Assembly: GCA_035946955.1 (NCBI GenBank)
Contig: DASYYE010000508.1
Span: 1-6,449 of the forward strand
Length of the DNA: 6,449 bases
Reading direction: 5' to 3'
Origin: DASYYE01 sp035946955
Lineage (GTDB): Bacteria; Actinomycetota; Actinomycetes; Streptosporangiales; Streptosporangiaceae
Positions 4,771 to 6,449 of the stretch are shown here, piece after piece (position 1 is the first letter of the stretch; the number at the start of each line of letters is the position of its first letter). A program made the translations under genes and the position numbers. The notes beneath the pieces are model-generated. The model saw only the letters and a list, made by a program, of their open reading frames with translations, made no database searches and was not told the DNA's origin.

Positions 4771-4800
4771 TGGCAATTTTTTTCCAGAAATTGATAGCAT
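4771..4800 (+). promoter_or_regulatory. Promoter and operator candidate of winged-helix copy 2
   Basis: GCAATTTTTTTCCAGAAAT (4773-4791) differs at one position from the element before copy 1 and, like it, lies exactly 15 bases before the start codon. TGGCAA (4771-4776) and TAGCAT (4795-4800) make a -35/-10 pair with 18-base spacing; the -10 ends 6 bases before the GTG. The near-palindrome TTTCCAGAAA (4781-4790) sits between the boxes. Confidence 0.6.
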
Positions 4801-4806
4801 GCGAGG

Positions 4807-5166
4807 GTGGGCAGTTGGAGCTTCCTGAGTGACCATGACCGAGTGCTGGTCCTTCTCGTGCATGACCCGGGGATGGGACCGCATGACGTAGCGGCCGCCC
4901 TGGGCGTCACCGAGCGATGGGCCTCCGGGATCGTGGCTGACCTGACAGCGGGCGGCTCCATCAGCGAGCACAAGGAGCGCCGCCGCTACCAGGCCCTGGC
5001 GCGGCGGCCGCTCCCCGAGCTCATCAGCCGCGAGAGGATCTTCGGGGAAGTCCTTGCCCTGTTCCCGGGCACTCGGCCGGCCGCCAGCCGAGTGCCCGCA
5101 CCGCTGAGGTTGCCGCCCCGCGCCGTGCATGGCGGCCATCCCCGGGCGCGGTCCGGCTGGGCCTAG
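4807..5166 (+). CDS. Small winged-helix (MarR-like) transcriptional regulator, copy 2 (divergent)
   Basis: The 119-aa product aligns with copy 1 over residues 1-86: MGSWSFLSDHDRVLVLLVHD (1-20), PGMGPHDVAAALGVTERWAS (21-40), GIVADLTAGGSI, then a wing with one residue fewer and the GRRNRYQ motif degraded to ERRRYQ, then LPELISRERIFGEVLALF (69-86). About 33 extra residues, Pro/Arg/Ala-rich and without homology, follow to the stop, so the original end is probably lost. The GTG at 4807 matches the start of copy 1 in alignment and in distance from the shared promoter element. A hairpin follows. It may still bind DNA, but changes in the wing and C-terminus suggest altered specificity or early decay. 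It stands alone on the plus strand among remnants. Confidence 0.83.
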   Translation: MGSWSFLSDHDRVLVLLVHDPGMGPHDVAAALGVTERWASGIVADLTAGGSISEHKERRRYQALARRPLPELISRERIFGEVLALFPGTRPAASRVPAPLRLPPRAVHGGHPRARSGWA

Positions 5167-5206
5167 GGTGTCGCCCAAGGCTGGTAGTGAGCCGTTGGGC
5201 CGGGCC

Positions 5207-5234
5207 CCGCCTGACTGCTGTGGCAGGAAGGCGG
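5207..5234 (+). terminator. Hairpin with tandem G-A mismatch after winged-helix copy 2
   Basis: CCGCCT (5207-5212) pairs with AGGCGG (5229-5234). Inside it, GA faces GA (5213-5214 and 5227-5228), a tandem pair that can form sheared G-A contacts. CTGC/GCAG then closes the tetraloop TGTG (5219-5222). The structure begins 40 bases after the copy 2 stop, and a short T-containing stretch follows (CCATCTTA), so it plausibly ends that transcript. Confidence 0.5.
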
Positions 5235-5252
5235 CCATCTTAGTGGGTGTTG

Positions 5253-5393
5253 AGCGGCGCGGTCGCCTTCCGGATGCTGCGGGACCACGCCCGCAACACC
5301 AACCAGCGGCTCACCGACCTAGCCCACGACTTCATCAACAGCACCGCCCCGGACTTCCCACCGCCGGGACACCGGCAGCCGCCGCGGCGCTGA
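5253..5393 (+). pseudogene. ANTAR-domain C-terminal fragment
   Basis: The plus strand reads 'SGAVAFRMLRDHARNTNQRL' and then TDLAHDFIN, matching the last two helices of ANTAR RNA-binding domains (AF..LR.HAR..N..L.D.A). It ends with a Pro-rich tail and TGA at 5391-5393. The first ANTAR helix and the GAF or receiver domain that normally precedes it are absent. An in-frame stop lies at 5241-5243, and only a GTG at 5247 could start the frame. ANTAR proteins are transcription antiterminators; this piece alone should not function. It is most likely another remnant in this rearranged region. Confidence 0.62.
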
Positions 5394-5523
5394 CCCGGGC
5401 CGCCGACCTGTCCCGCCCAGTCAAGGGTCGTTTGTCTGCCATGCGACTGTACGCGCCGGGTCGTTGCTGCCCCGGCGACCGAGGGCGAGCAGGCCTGGAT
5501 TGGCAGGGTGCGGCCCGCGTTGG

Positions 5524-5754
5524 TCAGAGCCTGATCATTTTGGCGCAGGGAATGCTGAGCCACCGCCTGTGCGAGCGGAAGTCGACGGTGACTGCAATGC
5601 CTTCCTGCACGCTGATGATGGTGCCGAGGCCGTATTTTTCGTGGGTCACCAAGTCCTGCGGTGTGTAGCTCACGGGGGGCGGGGCGGGAGTCTCGGGGAC
5701 GTTGAAGGGGCTTCCTGGCAGGTTGCGCCGGATCCCGGCGCGGGAGTGGCTCAT
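5524..5754 (-). CDS. Small stand-alone Tudor-like (UvrD/PcrA C-terminal type) protein
   Basis: The 76-aa product has a Pro-rich N-terminus (residues 1-28) and then a compact beta-barrel-like segment: 'SYTPQDLVTHEKYGLGTIIS' (29-48), EGIAVTVDF (51-59), RRWLSIPCAKMIRL (63-76). The pattern V.H.K(F/Y)G.GT(V/I)......V.F.......P.AK...L is that of the Tudor-like C-terminal domain of UvrD/PcrA helicases, which contacts RNA polymerase, and of small stand-alone actinobacterial homologues of unknown role. I prefer the ATG at 5754; a TTG at 5763 would add three residues. Neither has a clear ribosome site. It lies 66 bases downstream of a desaturase remnant on the same strand and has no obvious partner. 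A nucleic-acid or polymerase-binding role is inference. Confidence 0.8.
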   Translation of the reverse strand: MSHSRAGIRRNLPGSPFNVPETPAPPPVSYTPQDLVTHEKYGLGTIISVQEGIAVTVDFRSHRRWLSIPCAKMIRL

Positions 5755-5820
5755 TACTACCAAGTATGCGCCTATCTCGCCGCTGTGTGGGCGGGTGGGC
5801 CTGCTGGGCGTGTTTGCGGT

Positions 5821-6015
5821 TCATAGGCGTGCCGTGGCGCCTGCGGTGTGCAGGTGCCGCAGCACCTGGGTGTAGGAGGTCAGCAGACCTGTCTGGGCAT
5901 AGGGGATGCCGCGTGTGGCGCAGAATGCCAGGACCGTTGGCTGGGCGTGGCGGAGGTTCGGCCGTGGCATGGAGGGGAACAGGTGGTGTTCGATCTGGTA
6001 GTTGAGACCGCCGAG
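5821..6015 (-). pseudogene. Orphan C-terminus of a fatty acid desaturase
   Basis: The minus strand encodes 'LGGLNYQIEHHLFPSMPRPN' followed by LRHAQPTVLAFC and GIPYAQTGLLTSYTQVLRHLH, 64 codons ending at TGA (5823-5821). This is the third histidine box (QIEHH) and the complete C-terminal end of a membrane desaturase. The first two boxes and all membrane segments are missing. The frame upstream is open only to a stop near 6078, contains no start codon and shows no homology beyond 6015. It is therefore a dead fragment. It is not simply the missing end of the desaturase at the left edge, because on the minus strand it lies upstream of that gene. A related paralogue must have been present here or been copied in. 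Confidence 0.92.
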
Positions 6016-6268
6016 TGCGCGAGGGCACCGACGACACTGCCCTGACGCGGCGGCACGGTCCTTGCTGTCCGCCCTCGCCCGCTACCCCCTCACCCGCTCC
6101 CCGGCAGTCACCGCAACCGCGACCCGGCTGCGGTGGGCACTCTACCCCGCACCCTGGCCCGCTCACGCCTGACGAAAGGTCCAGCTCTGCGAGCCACGGC
6201 AGTGGCAGGACACCCACCGCCTGCGGGAAGTCAGTGCCAGGGGCTGGACGGGTGGATGGGCGGTGAGA
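6016..6268. other. Unassigned stretch between two remnants
   Basis: On the plus strand a frame reads 'AARSLLSALARYPLTRSPAV' and ends RLRWALYPAPWPAHA at TGA 6169-6171. It looks protein-like, with coherent Leu/Ala/Tyr/Trp use, but I cannot name a family and no start is visible. It may be another gene tail. Nothing else in this stretch is convincing. Confidence 0.3.
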
Positions 6269-6449
6269 TCAGTCGCCGCGCGGGTTGTCGCCGGTGAGGA
6301 GGGCCAGAACCTCGCCCACGGTGCGTTCGCGGCTGGTGGGTTCTGGCAGCGGGAGGTGCGCCTGGACCTGGTAGCGGTTGCGGCGGCCGTCCTTCTGCTT
6401 GACGATGTACCCGGCCCGGGCCAGGTCGGTGACGATGCCGTAGGCGCTG
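6269..6449 (-). CDS. Small winged-helix regulator, further copy, C-terminal part (runs off right edge)
   Basis: Reading in from the right edge the minus strand gives SAYGIVTDLARAGYIVKQKD, then GRRNRYQVQAHLPLPEPTSR and ERTVGEVLALLTGDNPRGD, stop at 6271-6269. This aligns with copy 1 (3425-3709) from residue 38 to its end, with the wing GRRNRYQ and the ERTVGEVLALL motif fully conserved, closer to copy 1 than to the divergent copy 2. The N-terminal half and promoter are outside the window. With intact motifs this copy is probably functional. Its stop lies about 250 bases before the desaturase remnant. Confidence 0.9.
   Translation of the reverse strand, partial: SAYGIVTDLARAGYIVKQKDGRRNRYQVQAHLPLPEPTSRERTVGEVLALLTGDNPRGD

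Noticed and set aside
3990..4832. 280-codon plus-strand frame
   Set aside because: It crosses three unrelated remnants in other frames and has an Arg/Ala-rich translation without homology.
5240..6217. 325-codon minus-strand frame
   Set aside because: It overlaps the Tudor-like gene, the desaturase remnant and the ANTAR remnant out of frame; the translation is Pro/Arg-rich and unrecognised.
1..6449. CRISPR array, tRNA, rRNA or insertion-sequence transposase
   Set aside because: No regularly spaced repeats, no tRNA-like or rRNA sequence and no transposase motifs were seen on either strand.

Overview
The window is very GC-rich, codons end mostly in G or C, and starts include ATG and GTG. Together with the protein families seen (small 'MAGWSFL' winged-helix regulators, STAS anti-sigma-factor antagonist, ANTAR fragment, CsbD-like and slipin proteins), this points to a high-GC actinomycete, perhaps of the Streptosporangiales or Frankia type. 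The genus cannot be fixed from sequence alone.

Layout. (1) 1-527, minus: the N-terminal part of a membrane fatty acid desaturase that runs off the left edge. (2) 528-935: intergenic, with a perfect 15-bp inverted repeat and a GC-rich hairpin terminator. (3) 936-2096, minus: a slipin/SPFH protein followed by a 57-aa CsbD-like stress protein, with an AT-rich promoter candidate upstream. (4) 2442-3709, minus: a probable operon of winged-helix regulator, STAS protein and a small protein with a HicA-like look. (5) 3839-3919, plus: a 26-aa single-membrane-span protein, probably divergently transcribed from the winged-helix gene. (6) 3920-5393: a patchwork of gene remnants (metallo-beta-lactamase with a one-base frameshift, TetR HTH, a second winged-helix N-terminus, an ANTAR C-terminus) around one apparently complete but divergent plus-strand winged-helix gene. 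(7) 5524-5754, minus: a small Tudor-like protein. (8) 5821-6015, minus: the orphan C-terminus of a desaturase. (9) 6269-6449, minus: another copy of the winged-helix regulator, cut by the right edge.

How it hangs together. The intact genes fit an envelope or general stress role: membrane lipid desaturation, an SPFH membrane-organising protein, CsbD, and a partner-switching STAS protein whose usual phosphoserine is replaced by Glu. The most unusual signals are the four copies or fragments of one small winged-helix family in 3 kb, and a 19-base element placed exactly 15 bases before the start of the two copies whose upstream DNA looks intact. That element contains a TTTCTAGAAA palindrome lying between putative -35 and -10 boxes, which suggests autoregulated and possibly leaderless promoters. 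The right half reads as a recombination graveyard built partly from these paralogues.
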